Source of the DNA: Doryteuthis pealeii
Taxonomy: Eukaryota; Mollusca; Cephalopoda; Myopsida; Loliginidae
Length of the DNA stretch: 64,000 nt
Assembly (NCBI GenBank): GCA_023376005.1
Contig: CM042142.1
Coordinates: 56,340,259-56,404,258, forward strand
Reading direction: 5' to 3'
Below are positions 47,596-59,144 of the stretch, piece by piece. The translations under genes were made by a program, and so were the position numbers. The number at the start of each line of letters is the position of its first letter. Position 1 is the stretch's first letter. The notes beneath the pieces were generated by a model. It was not told the DNA's origin and made no database searches. It saw only the letters and a program-made list of their open reading frames with translations.

Positions 47596-47602
<7 letters not shown>
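47263..47602. repeat. 340-bp palindrome between two (TA)n tracts
   Basis: Left arm 47263-47418 and right arm 47451-47602 are inverted copies with few differences. The 32-base spacer 47419-47450 carries a 29-base exact copy of 46423-46451. The left arm holds hammerhead-like candidate E on the minus strand, and the right arm holds its mutated mirror image on the plus strand. Confidence 0.9.
47313..47367 (-). ncRNA. Hammerhead-ribozyme-like motif (candidate E)
   Basis: On the minus strand: GTC-att-GGG, core CTGAAGA (47358-47352, fits CUGANGA), stem II ATCTTA-tcc-TAAGAT, GAAA (47333-47330), short AUAU stem III, then U and CCC, with GAC further on. Stem I pairs GGG/CCC and GTC/GAC around an internal loop. 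In the mirror copy near 47503-47540 GAAA has become AAAA, which would inactivate it. Confidence 0.42.
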
Positions 47603-47623
<21 letters not shown>

Positions 47624-47638
<15 letters not shown>

Positions 47639-47765
47639 TGTATTTAAAGGTTGCTGTATCTGCAGGGTACTACAGTTTGGGTACCTCATATGATATAATA
47701 GTTACCAAGTCAGAAAGTCTACCCAGGTTTCACCATTTGGATCATCAGAACTACAGACATTTTAC

Positions 47766-47825
<60 letters not shown>

Positions 47826-47897
47826 GTATTTAAAAGTTGCAGTATCTGCAGGGTACTACAGTTTGGGTACCTCATATGATATAATTGTTACCAAACT
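47624..47897 (+). repeat. Direct repeat of about 80 bp flanking a hammerhead-like motif
   Basis: TTGTATTTAAAGGTTGCTGT with TCTGCAGGGTACTACAGTTT and CATATGATATAATAGTTACC occurs at about 47628-47705 and 47823-47895. A (TA)n(TG)n tract and the candidate at 47704-47760 lie between. This is the layout of two repeat units in tandem. Confidence 0.75.
47704..47760 (-). ncRNA. Hammerhead-ribozyme-like motif (candidate C)
   Basis: Second copy of candidate A. Core CTGATGA is at 47748-47742, stem II UCCAAAUGGU, and GAAA at 47731-47728. The CCTGGGTA and GACT that follow are the same. Stem I is AGTT/GACT with a wobble. Preserving core and stem I in two copies that differ elsewhere supports a structured element. 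Confidence 0.45.
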
Positions 47898-47961
47898 AAG
47901 CTAGCAGACCATACTTCTAACCTTGCACTATACTAAGCTAAGCATGTATGTATGTATGTAC

Positions 47962-48240
47962 TCAAACCCTCCACCATGAGCAGTATGTGACACATCAACT
48001 TTAAAGTTAAGTACAGCAAGTTTTAATTCAGAGATTTTCTTCTTTAAACTGATTGCCTTACCAAGGCTAAAGAACCCAGCCTGCCCTACTATTTACCCGT
48101 AGCTAGTAAAGAACAGATGGATCCATGCCTTTCCCAAGGATTTAAGCTTGAAGTGAAACACAGAAAGCTCTGTCTAGAATTTGAACTCGGTTCATCAAGT
48201 CCATTTCCTAAGACAATAACCATTACACCATAAGTGCCTC
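47962..48240 (-). repeat. SINE family B, diverged
   Basis: Minus strand, with the family order from the head (CACTTATGGTGTAATGG) to the tail (GTGTCACATACTGCTCATGG). Confidence 0.75.
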
Positions 48241-48984
48241 GTTTATATGATATATAAATAAGACACTAAGTTGTAACCAAATGCATATAGCTTAGTTATA
48301 TGGAAAGGCATTAGTGACCTGAACTGGTTTGTAAGAAAATTACAAACTAAATAGAAAACAATGGTTGATCTCCTACAGAGGAGGAGAGAAGATTGGAAAT
48401 TAGGATTTTTATAGCTACCTTTTTTTAGGGCAAGTAAGCAATAATTAAAGAGTAATGACTGAAGGAAAATGCTCAAAGTATCCCCACCAAAAGCCGTAGG
48501 TGAAAGTAAAAGTGAAAGTAAAAAAAAAAAGAAAACAGAGAATAAGTTAAATTAATGTATTAAGTAGAAGAGAGTGAGATTAATTTGGTGTTTGTTGTTT
48601 TCCAGAGGATAAATAGACGTAGATAGAATGAGAAGAATAGAGAGTTTGATAAATACAAGAAGTATAGAGAGGGATGATGACGTGAATGACACCAATACAA
48701 ATAAGAGAACAGAATAGCCCACTTAACAATTAATAGAGAAAGCGACAAAAAGTGCAAGTGAGTCTTTGTTTTTACTGCCCCCTGGGAATAGGGAACTATT
48801 GTTGAGAAAATAGTTTTGTGTGTTGTTAAAGAAAATGCAACTAAACTTGAGAGGATGCCACTAAATTCTATTTCTGCTTAGTGACTGTGGGAAAACTATT
48901 TGAAATGACGACAGGACAGAAGTGAAGAATAACTAAAGGCCAATTCTTATGCCAGATGCCAGTAACAGTGCAAAGATAACCAGG
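48241..48984. other. No gene seen
   Basis: Purine-leaning AT-rich sequence. Small open frames on the minus strand are F/L/S-rich low-complexity readings. Confidence 0.55.
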
Positions 48985-49440
48985 TAAAAGAGAGAGAGAG
49001 GAAGAGGGGCAGGAAGAGAGAGAAAGAAAGATGGGAAGGAGAGAGAGAGAGAGAAAGAGGGAAAGAAGACAGAGAAAGGGGAAAGAAGACAGAAAGAGGA
49101 GGAGAGAGAGAGAAAGGAAAAGAATACAGAGGGAAAGAAAATAGAGGGAGAAAGGAAAAGACAGAAATAGAGGGGAAGAAAGAGGAGAAGGAGAGAGAGA
49201 AGAGAGAGGAAATACAGAAAGAGGGGAAGGAGGCAGAAATAGAGGAAGAAGATAAAGGGAGAGAAGACAAATAGAGGTGGAAGAAGAGAAAGAGAGGGAG
49301 GAAAGAGGGAAAGATAGGGAGAAAGAGAAGAAGATAGGGAGAAAGAGGGGGAAGAAGGGAGAGAGAGAGCAAGAGGAGAAGAAGGGAGAAAGAGAAAGAA
49401 GGGAAGAGAGAGGAGGGGGAAAGAAGGAAAGAATGTGACA
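48985..49440 (+). repeat. Polypurine (GA-rich) tract of about 455 bp
   Basis: Almost every base is A or G, made of irregular AGAGAG, GGGAAAG and GAAGAAG pieces with only scattered pyrimidines. The three overlapping long open frames on the opposite strand (168-197 codons, nearly all S, L, F and P) are a consequence of this composition and not genes. Confidence 0.92.
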
Positions 49441-49892
49441 AGGAAACAAACACTTATACAAAATCCATCAGTGTAGAAGGGCACAAAATTGTCTACACAT
49501 ACTTTAATGGTATATTGTAATAAGTTTTGATAGGGCCGTCATACAGCTGACCATATGATATATTTTGACACTGCCTGGCTATGTGGTAGATATTAATACA
49601 GAGATGTTAATGTCAGCACAAACACAATGTTCATTCAAATCAAACTCAAGCTGCTAAAAGGTTTGGATTGTATCCAGCAAGATATTGCCAAAAGTTATTG
49701 CTTTCTACACGGGTATATTTTGCATGCTTGAAAACTACCTTTATTCAGTATAGTAAGGATGAAACAGAAATTTAAGTTAATATATGTGAGTATATAAGAG
49801 AGGGTGCTGAGAAGTTCTCAGCCCAACCAAGAAGTGACTGACCTAGAGTCATGGAGCATACATATTAATTAATTCCTTATTTGTATGAATGT

Positions 49893-50320
49893 TATCATCT
49901 TGCAACACCCTCTGGTTAATAATGTGACCGTCCAAATCATCCGTGATGAAATGCAAAAATGTAAATCCTGATCATCTGGTGTTGCTTATCTGCTGAATTC
50001 TTATTTCTTATGAGTGTTGTCACCTCAGCTAAATAATAGACCATTCCGTTTTTATCATAAAGAAAGAAAGGGAACAAAAAGGACATGCTACACAGAAAAA
50101 TATAATAAGAAAGATAGAGTGTAAGGGAAAGATAGAGAGAAGATGAAAGTGATAACGTGAATCTGTTTCAATCAAACGTAATGAAAAATGGAGAGAGAGA
50201 GTTAAATCAAGATTATTTATACTTTTTACATAGTGAGCTATTTTGCAATAGCTCTTAAGAGAACCTATCAAACATTGTGATAATTAAATTATCATAGTGT
50301 TATATCTATAGGTTTGACTG
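49893..50320. mobile_element. MITE-B copy
   Basis: Inverse orientation to 22206-22790. Begins TTGCAACACCCTCTGGTTAA and contains GTTGCTTATCTGCTGAATTC, GAACAAAAAGGACATGC and TTTCAATCAAACGTAATGAA. Ends near TATCTATAGGTTTGAC, the mirror of GGACCTATGGATATACC. Confidence 0.65.
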
Positions 50321-50636
50321 GTACATATTATTCTATGTGTAGAAAGTTTGTAGAAAAAACAAGATGTTAAAAGTTTTGCTGACAGAAATCTTTTTTGACC
50401 ATATGAAGAGGTCATTATCAAAGCAACATTGTAAATGGAAAGACAAAATAAATATATCATTAATCACAAGGTACAGAATGCTTTCAATCAGTACCGGAAT
50501 TTTCAAAAATTTTTTTAAAAATGCGTATTTTATGTTAAAAATAAAATAAATTCTATTCTAAAAAATTATAAGCATTTTTATCATTAAAAAAGCTCAAAAG
50601 AGTTTGCAGTAAAAGTGTATATAAATATCAAAAAGT

Positions 50637-50890
50637 TCAGGAAAGAAAGGGAACAAAAAGGACATGCTACACAGAAAAATATAATAAGAAAGATAGAAAG
50701 GTGTAAGAGGAAAGATAGAGAGAGATGAAAGTGATAACGTGAATCTGTTTCAATCAAACGTAATGAAAAATGAAAAGAAAGAAAGAGAGAGAGAGAGAGT
50801 TAAATTCAAGATTATTTATACTTTTTACATATTGAGCTATTTAGCAATAGCTTTAAGAAAAACCTATCAAACATTGTGATAATTCTATGT
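50637..50890. mobile_element. Partial MITE-B copy, same orientation
   Basis: Repeats GAAAGAAAGGGAACAAAAAG through AACATTGTGATAATT with the preceding copy (50058-50285), with a longer GA run. Confidence 0.7.
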
Positions 50891-51888
50891 ATCCAGCAAT
50901 TCAACATACTTGGCAACATTTTCTGAAAAGATTCTGTAACCCTTCAAAAAACATTTTTTTTTTAAATTCCTTCTTAGTTAGGATGGGAATTTTTCAGCAT
51001 TCTCTCATAATTATTTGATATGTTAACTTTTAGAATATATTGATAGAAAATAAACATATAGACCCCTGGATATACATGTTTCAATTTTAAATATACAGAT
51101 AGTCTAGCAGGATAAATGAATATATATATATATATATATATATTGAAAAGATAAGGAAAAAAAAATATTTTGGTATGAATGAAATTTATTATTTGTTGAC
51201 AAGTGTTTCAACCAGAATTTGCTTACTTGTACAGTATTATATTTAAAATTATTTAAAATATAAAACGATAATAATTATTTAAAAAAACACATGTAAACAA
51301 TAGGTCTTCATCAGAGCAGAGTGTTTTGATATTTTTTTTTTTTTTCATATATGTCAGATTCCTTTCTTTTTTTTTTCATTCAGTATATACATAGGGTCCA
51401 AAAATTGGGGTATATCAACATTACTCAGACCCTGTGTACATTACCCAGATAAAAATTGGCATCATTCAACAGGATGTTGCAATCTTATTTTCTCTTAGTA
51501 TACATTACCATGAATTGGGGCCTGCATCCTTTGAAATGGTTTCAATTTTCTGACTGATGCCAATGCCTTAAGTTCACATAAAAATTCAAAAATTTTAAAT
51601 GTTAATTTTCAAGGCAAATAAGCACTCTCCACTTGCGAAGTCAGCACAACAAATGTTTTACCTGCATTCTTTGCCATTTCAACTTGGATGTACAAAGCTA
51701 AACTTAGTAAATTCTATGAATTTGAAAGTGTATAAATATTTACTTAGCTTTGCTTCATCTAGCACCTAGACTACAAGTTGCTTACAGTACCTGTACTTTG
51801 TAAGTGTTCATTCATAAAGTACTGAAGAAGTTCATCCTTTCTTAATATAACAGGTGTTTTCAGTGGGACTTGACTGTGAGTTCTAAAA
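50891..51888. other. No gene seen; TA and T runs
   Basis: (TA)n at about 51120-51142 and long T runs near 51335 and 51368. A 20-base string TCTTCATCAGAGCAGAGTGT near 51304 recurs near 52108. Confidence 0.5.
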
Positions 51889-52771
51889 AGCTTTATACAC
51901 TTTTTTTTAAAGTTATAGTCGTAAATTCACTCCCCTTTTTATTCAGCTTCAAAAATAATAACTTTAGGTTTGAGAAATAATTCATTTTTAAATGACTCAT
52001 GTACCTCATGCAGATATAATAGAACAATATCTCTCCCCGCCTCCCTTTTTGATTCATGTTATACAGCTTCAGTGTTCTCTTTCTGAATGTGACCTGAAAA
52101 ATAGTCTTCATCAGAGCAGAGTGTAGCTGAGATTTGACCAAAAACTGCAAATATGGATTAAAACTCACTACTCAGAAGTAATCAATCTGTGAGTGGGGCC
52201 ACTAGTGAGGATTGAAACTCACTACTCAGAAGTAATTGATCTGTGGATGAGCTTTCTAACCATTACATTGCAACAAGGTGTCCTCACTTTAAAAATCTAT
52301 GGTAAAATATACAGATTGATTTTCATGGCATCTCAACTCATCCAGAGTTATTTATGCATAACATTTTATATATACATACATAAGTTTTTCGAAAATGCTT
52401 TTCTCTTTTGACTACCCAATAATATGAATACGTAGTCTGTATAATGGCATTAAATCTTGTCTTGCTTGTCCTATGCTCTCCTTTTTCTGTCTTCATCTTC
52501 TCTTATATTTATCTTGTAAGTTGTCTAAATAAAAGCAAATTATCCATACACAATATCTAAAAATCTTTCACTCTTCAATTCTCTCTGATATCATCTTGAA
52601 TAAGTTTTAAATAAGTTAAAAAAGAAGGTCAACACAGGTTTCAGTTTCTTTTGCAGAAAAATATGAAATCTGAGAGTTCATTTTGTTCAATTTTTCATTT
52701 TGATTGCTTTCCGGGTTGAGAGAGAGAGTTGGTTATAAGGAATGCTTTCAGGGAAATTCATGGTTACAAAA

Positions 52772-52816
<45 letters not shown>

Positions 52817-53280
52817 TTAGATATATTATAACATTTAAGCATTAGCTGTCAATGAAAAAAATATAAAGATATGAACACTTTTTTGTATTTTTTTTTTTTT
52901 TTGTTATTCGGTTGTATTAAAAAAAAAATCTGTAGCATGAATTTTTTCTTTACATTTTTAAACATGTAAATGTTATCCTAGGAAATCATCACTTTTAAAA
53001 ATTGACGGTGACTTTTGCTCTAAAGATCATTTCCATATATTATATATATTATATATATTTCAAAATTTTTCAGGTCACATTCAGAAAAGAGAACACTGAA
53101 AGCTGTAATAACATGAATAAAAAAGGGGAGGCGGAGGGTGATATGTTCTATTATATCTGCATGAGGTACACGAGTCATTAAAAATGAATTATTTCTCAAA
53201 CCTAAAGTTATTATTTTGAAGCTGAATAAAAAAGGAGGAGTGAATTTATGACTATACTTTAAAAAAAACAGTGTATAAAG
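51889..53280. repeat. Inverted repeat, 215-bp arms about 950 bp apart
   Basis: Left arm 51889-52103 (GCTTTATACAC to GAATGTGACCTGAAAAA) matches the complement of 53060-53280. The same arm in left orientation is also the far end of the giant palindrome's right arm (63790-64000), so three copies are visible. The interior has an A run then (TA)n at about 52770-52820, and no gene. Confidence 0.8.
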
Positions 53281-54511
53281 CAGTTGCTAGATTTGCATCT
53301 AATATCAAAAATATTATTCTGATTTATGAAGAAACACTTTCTTTTGAATCCATGCTGTGAATTACAAATGCCTTTTCATATTTAAAGAAGTGAGAAGGGC
53401 AGATAAGTAGATAAATATATATATATATAATATATATATAAACGATAGATGATATAAACAAACTAAATATGGAGTAGGTGTCAAAATAGTTGTTTGATAA
53501 CCAGTGAGTTTAGTTGCTACACAAGCAACATATACACAGTGGTAAAGATTTTTTTATTTTTTAACTGTTATTCCTTAGGAAAAACTCAACAACTCTAAAG
53601 AATTTGCATAAAAGCTTCAGGATAATCTCTCTCTCATTCTTTCTTTCTTCAATGTTCTTCATGCTAAAGTTTTTAGCAAGTGTCAAAAGTAAGAAGAAAC
53701 TTACTTACATAAAAAAAAAACGAGTTCATTGAAAACCATATTCTTTTTGAATTCATTTGTTTTCTAAGTTCATTGTTGTCAGCAATTCTTGACAGAAATT
53801 TAATTAACACTAAACTAGCATTCATTTTTTTTTAAATTCTTTTCTTTTTTAATATTTTTTTAACACAGATCTTTCAAGAAATGATCAGATGGTTACCAAC
53901 AATAACATTTACATAGAAATTCTTTTAAAAGAAGAAAGAAGGAACTCCACGAAAATAATTGCATCTCAGTGTCAAAAGGAGAGGGGGAAAAAAAATACTT
54001 ATATTTCCTTTTAGAATCTTATAAAGAAAATTTGGAAACTTGGATGTGGTCTCGGAAACTTGATAAACTTAGATAATTTTCAAGCAATGTTTCTCTGTTG
54101 GATCGGCTGTGAAAATTCAAGAAATATTCAAAAAATGTTTGAAAATTCAAGAATTCTTAAAAATCTATCTAATAAATCTGTTTAATTCTTTTTTTTTCGT
54201 TTTTTTTTTGGTTGGGTTATTTCTGTGTCTTTGTCTGCAGATTCTGCTGGATTAGTGGTAGTAATGTTTTTCTCACCTAGGATCATTTATGTCACTTGCT
54301 CTAAGCAGAGTTTAGCAGGTTTGAATTCAGAGCTTCCTTCTCCTAAACTGAATACCTAGCCAAAGTTAAAGAGCTCTTGCATGCCCTAATATTTACTCAA
54401 GCTGAAGAGAAAGTAGTTGGATGCATCCTTTCCCAAGGATTTAGCGATGTGAATGTAAAACTGTCTACACTATACGTGTACATAAAGGCATGGCTATAAA
54501 AAAACTACTAT

Positions 54512-54915
54512 AAGAAAGCGCGTGGTGTAATGTTAAAGTCATAGAAATGGACTCGTCCCCGAGTTCAAATCCTGGACGTGGTAATTGCATTTCACTTAGC
54601 GTAATACCCTTGGGAAAGGTATGATATTCTACTCTCCTCTAGCTATGGGTAAATAGTAGGGCAGACTGGGCTCTTTTAACCTTGGTTAGACAACTGAGTC
54701 TAGGAGAAGGAAAACTCTGAATTCAAACCTGTTTAAATTCGCTTTAGAATTGACCTTTGTGTACATCCCTGAGTGGTAGTACCTGTTAGGGCCCATTATG
54801 GGTAAAAGAAATGTAATTTTAAAAAATTGTATTATCCATTAGGAATTGATTATTTCAAAACTTTATCGGATTAATGACCCACTGAGGTTGATATGCCGTT
54901 AAAACAAAACAAAAC
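54512..54915 (+). repeat. SINE-B truncated into R1
   Basis: SINE-B (head GCGCGTGGTGTAATG) runs to about 54772, then passes at CATCCCTGAGTGGTAGTACC directly into minus-strand R1. The identical junction is in the right arm at 62275-62290, so it existed before the arms were made. Confidence 0.8.
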
Positions 54916-57484
54916 AAACTTAAATTAAGGGTCTGAAGATAAATATAACACAAGTCAACACATTCAAATTATTATATCCTTAATCAGTAAAAATCAATAA
55001 ACCAAATTTGGTATGTTTCTTAGTATAGTGTGTCATAGTGTATGCAAGTATTTTGATCTGAATAGGCATTCTCGTTTCTGAGCCTAAGTCAAACATGTAA
55101 TATCAAACTTCTTTATATATTTATTATATATAAAATTATATATATATGTGTGTGTGTTGATGTGCGTGTGTGCAGTGGCGTGCTTTAATTGAAGTCATAA
55201 AACCTAATTTTTGAAGCTACATTAATAATAATTAATTAAAGATTATAAATATATTAATTATTAGGCGGGCATACTATTTAATGTAGGCTAAGCAAATTGA
55301 GAGATGATTTTATCTCGATTTGTTTAGGCCTTTTAATTAATTATTTATTAGTTTAACTTTCATAATTTGATTTTGTTTGTTTTATATAGAGAAAATTTTA
55401 AAAAAAAATCTCATGAATGATTCTCATTTTTTTTTTATAACATTATACAAGAGCTTATACATCTTAAAAATTTATATTACCTATATATCAATACCTGTGT
55501 TCCTAAAAAAAATATAACCTTTATAATCTTTCAACACCCTGGTTAAAAATGAAACTGTCCAAATAATCCAAGATGAAAGCAAACAATTTCCTGATTATCT
55601 GCTGTTGCTTATCTGCCAAATTCTATTTCTTGGAGTGTTGTCACCTTCAGCAAATAATGTACCATTCTGTTTTTATTATGAAGAAAGTAAGAGAAGAAAA
55701 AGGACATACTACACAGAAAAAAAATATAGGAAGAAGAGTAGGAGAAAGATAGAGAGAGGGGGTAGTGCATGGAAAGTGATAATGCTAATGTTTCAATCAA
55801 AACATAATGAAAGCTGAAAAGAAAAAGAGTGAGAGAGAGAGAGAGAGAGAGAGGTTAAATCCAAGATTATTATACTTTTACATATTGAATTATTATACAC
55901 GAGTGCCTCTATTATATTGTTTCTCTATAGCTTTGCTAAATATTCTATCTTTAAGTTCAATTAACAGAGACACAATATTACTGCCGAAAACAGTAAAGCA
56001 TATGGCTATTTACTTTCTCTCATCAAGTAAGCTTTTTTTTCCATTTTTGTGCCCTTCACAACACTGCTTGTTTATGTAACAAGATGTGACATTCTAGCTG
56101 TTGAGTTACATTTATGTATTCTTTTTAATATTACTAGTACAAAATAAAAAATGTATGTAAAAATACATTTTTTGAAACATATTGCCTGAGGGGTGGGAGT
56201 TAAAAATTCAATGTCAGTGAGTTTGTACCCTAAGTAAGTAAAATATCAAATTCATTAAAGGATTAAAAAATAAAACAATTTGAAATGTAAACTTTAAATG
56301 TGTATTTAAATAAAACAAACTATATATAATATATTAATACCAGTCATGTATTTATTAAAATTGTTTTAAAAAACAATGAGATGTCTAATGTTGCATGTCA
56401 AATTTTCAGTGTATTTATTCTATGTTATGATGTTTTGGGTAATGTGACGTAAGCAGTGGACATAATTTTTGTTACAGACAAAAACTAAGCGAATCTCCAT
56501 TATTAATAGATTAGTATATATAGTAAGTATATAAAAAGGTTAAATGCATTTGTACATACAAGGACATTTATCTTATTTTTCCTTCTGTTATGTTATATAA
56601 TTACCATCATTGGGCTTCAGATGTTTTCACACAAATCACAATATACTAATACTGATATTGGTTTTTGGTGAGAGGACTCGCTAAATATCTTCCTTAACAC
56701 AAGCATACCAATACCTAGATTTCAACTTATAACACCTTATACCATTTCATTTCAATGCCTACCTTTGAGCTATATTTGCAAGTTAACACTAACAAAAACC
56801 AATAAAGTTCAAATAAACACAGAAAAACTTAGTAAAACAACTTTAATTGCATCTTAAAAAATATTCTACTCAGTTATTTTGCCTGCCAATATTTACTTAA
56901 TTTATCAATAATATTTCTATTTGCGTCTCGTGTCTGGATTCAAGAATTTTGTATAATTACTTTGCTGTTATCTTTAGCTAAAATAAATGATTTGAATTAA
57001 CTCCAGACTGGATGAAAAAACCGAAAGAAAGAAAAAGAAGAAAGAGTCTGTATTTTTAAAAATAAACTATCATTTAGAGAAGAAAAAAATTAACTGCAGA
57101 TAGTATTACTAATTTATAAATAAAAGATATACACTCTAAAATTTTAAATTCATTTTTTAAAACATATTTGAAATCAGTCTTTTCAGTGTACATTTTTCAT
57201 ATTCAAATGTAATCTAATTCTTCTTCTTCTTCTAAAAAAAATCTTTGCCTATCAGACAGTTTTAAATATGAAGGATGGAATTAGCTCTTATATAAAATTT
57301 ATGTCTCAATAACATACTGTTAAGAATCAATTTCATAAAAATGAATACAAGAATGTTTGTAGGTAATCAATATTTGATTAACAAAGTAGTGTGATTGATA
57401 ATGTTAATATATCAATGTTTATTTACACTATCTTCAGAGTGTTAATAATTTTCATCTACAAATTTAGTATCTTGTTATTACTTG

Positions 57485-57905
57485 TAGACCTGTGGATATA
57501 CCACAGTTGATATGTTTACTTAAGAGCTATTGCAAAAAGTTCAATATGTAAAAAGTAAATATCTTGATTTACTCTCCCTCACTCTTTTTTTTCTTCCTTC
57601 TTTATTATGTTCAATTGAAACAAATCACTCTTATCACTTCCACTCATGCTCACCCTTTCTCTCTACCTTTCCCCTACTCTTTCTTATTATATTATGTTAT
57701 ATAGATAACAAAGCAATAACACCTAATCTGTTTCGATTGAACATGATGAAAAGAAGGAAAGAAAGAAAAAAAGGTGAGGGAGAGTTAAATCAAGATTATT
57801 ACACTTTTACATATTGAAACCTATTTAGCAATAGCTCTAAAGTAAACAATAAGATGATCGTAGTAATTAATTATCATATTGGTGATATTCCACATGTCCT
57901 GCTAA
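57485..57905. mobile_element. Palindromic MITE-B, left arm
   Basis: Begins ACCTGTGGATATACCACAG and ends with its mirror GATATTCCACATGTCCTGCT. AAGAGCTATTGCAAA and its mirror lie inside each end. Itself a hairpin of about 420 bp within a larger hairpin. Confidence 0.7.
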
Positions 57906-58440
57906 TAATGATAATAACAGATGATTCAAAAGATTTGCATAAAAAGCAGGGCATATATAAAGCATAAAATTATAAACATTTAAATATCTGTTACTTGAAG
58001 TTTCATTGTGGTGTACACAATCATCAAATTTTAACTCATCAAACTTCCATGGGTTATTTGTCAATGTTTAATTACAATCATAACTACTTATATTTTTCTA
58101 TTGCTGTACATGCAATTCTTATTTTTTTTTTAAATCACCCTTTTTATTTTACTATAATAATCATTTTCTTGCTACAGTTATTATGGTTTTAAGTAAGTAA
58201 ATAATGAATATCCTTATAAACAATTTTGTCAAATAATAGTACCTAAATAATGAGAATGCTAATCATCTGTTTATCTTATAAATAATTCTAATAAAACCTT
58301 TTTAAGAAATGAACAACAAGATTACACAGGACTTGTTTATTCAATGTAGCAATTGCTTAATTACTCTTCATTGTTATCTTTACTTAGATAAACCTTTTTC
58401 CTCTATCCTCCAATACCATGTTCCTTCCTATATTTCTGAT

Positions 58441-58617
58441 TACTCTGAATACTCCCAGTCCACTCTGACCCAAGGATATCATCTATGGGTCAAATAGATT
58501 TATTTGAAAATTATTAGTATTAGATAAGAATACTTGATATCATTATACGTCAAAATCATTGTATTAGAATAGTTATTTGGAAGCTATGATTTTGTTTTAG
58601 CTGGAGTTTTAGAGTTA
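58441..58617. other. Spacer at the centre of the giant palindrome
   Basis: About 180 bases not mirrored. It resembles 22965-23220 in the same orientation (CTCCCAGTCCACTCTGAC, ATCTATGGGTCAAATAGAT, ATTATTAGTATTAGATA), so it is R1-associated sequence. Confidence 0.75.
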
Positions 58618-59144
58618 ACAGAAATGAATAGGAAGGAACATGGGTATTGAGGATAGGAAAAAGGTTTACTAAGTAAAGTACAAGATGAACAGAGTAATTA
58701 GCAATTGCTACATTGAATAAACAAGTCCTGTGTAATCTTGTTTTCTTTTTCCAAGGTTTTATTAGAAATTTATTATAAGAAAAACAGGATGATTCCATTC
58801 TCATTATTTAGGTACTATATGACAAATTGTTTATTAAGGATTATCATTATTACTTACTTAAAACCATATAAACTGTATGCAAGAAAATGATTATTATAGT
58901 AAAATAAAAAGGCTGATTTAAAAAAATAAGATTGCAGTACAGCATAGAAAATATAAGTAGTTATGATTGTAATTAAACATTGACAAATAACCCATAGGAA
59001 GTTGATATGCAGTTAAAAATTTGATGATTGTGTACACCACATGAAACTTCAAGTAACAGATATTTAAATGTTTATATCTTTTATGCTTTATATATGCTCT
59101 GCTTTTTATGCAAAACTTTTTGAATCATCTGTTATTATCATTAT

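Larger units (their letters stand above)
53079..58440 (+). repeat. Giant palindrome, left arm
   Basis: This arm is the reverse complement of 58618-64000 with scattered substitutions and many one- to few-base indels. Mirrored landmarks: the end block (53079-53300 against 63780-64000), SINE-B plus R1 fusion (54512-54915 against 62125-62545), MITE-B (55527-55920 against 61140-61560), a second palindromic MITE-B (57485-57905 against 59145-59580) and the inner block (58309-58440 against 58618-58745). This arm more often lacks bases that the right arm and other family members have. No gene seen in it. Confidence 0.93.

Noticed and set aside
48868..49484. Three overlapping minus-strand open frames of 168-197 codons
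   Set aside because: They are readings of the polypurine tract as almost pure S/L/F/P codons, with no domain and no coding-like composition.
51180..51330. CTGATGA ... GAAAC on the minus strand
   Set aside because: The two core parts are over 100 bases apart, stem II is weak and stem I does not pair. Probably a relative of repeat ends, not a ribozyme.
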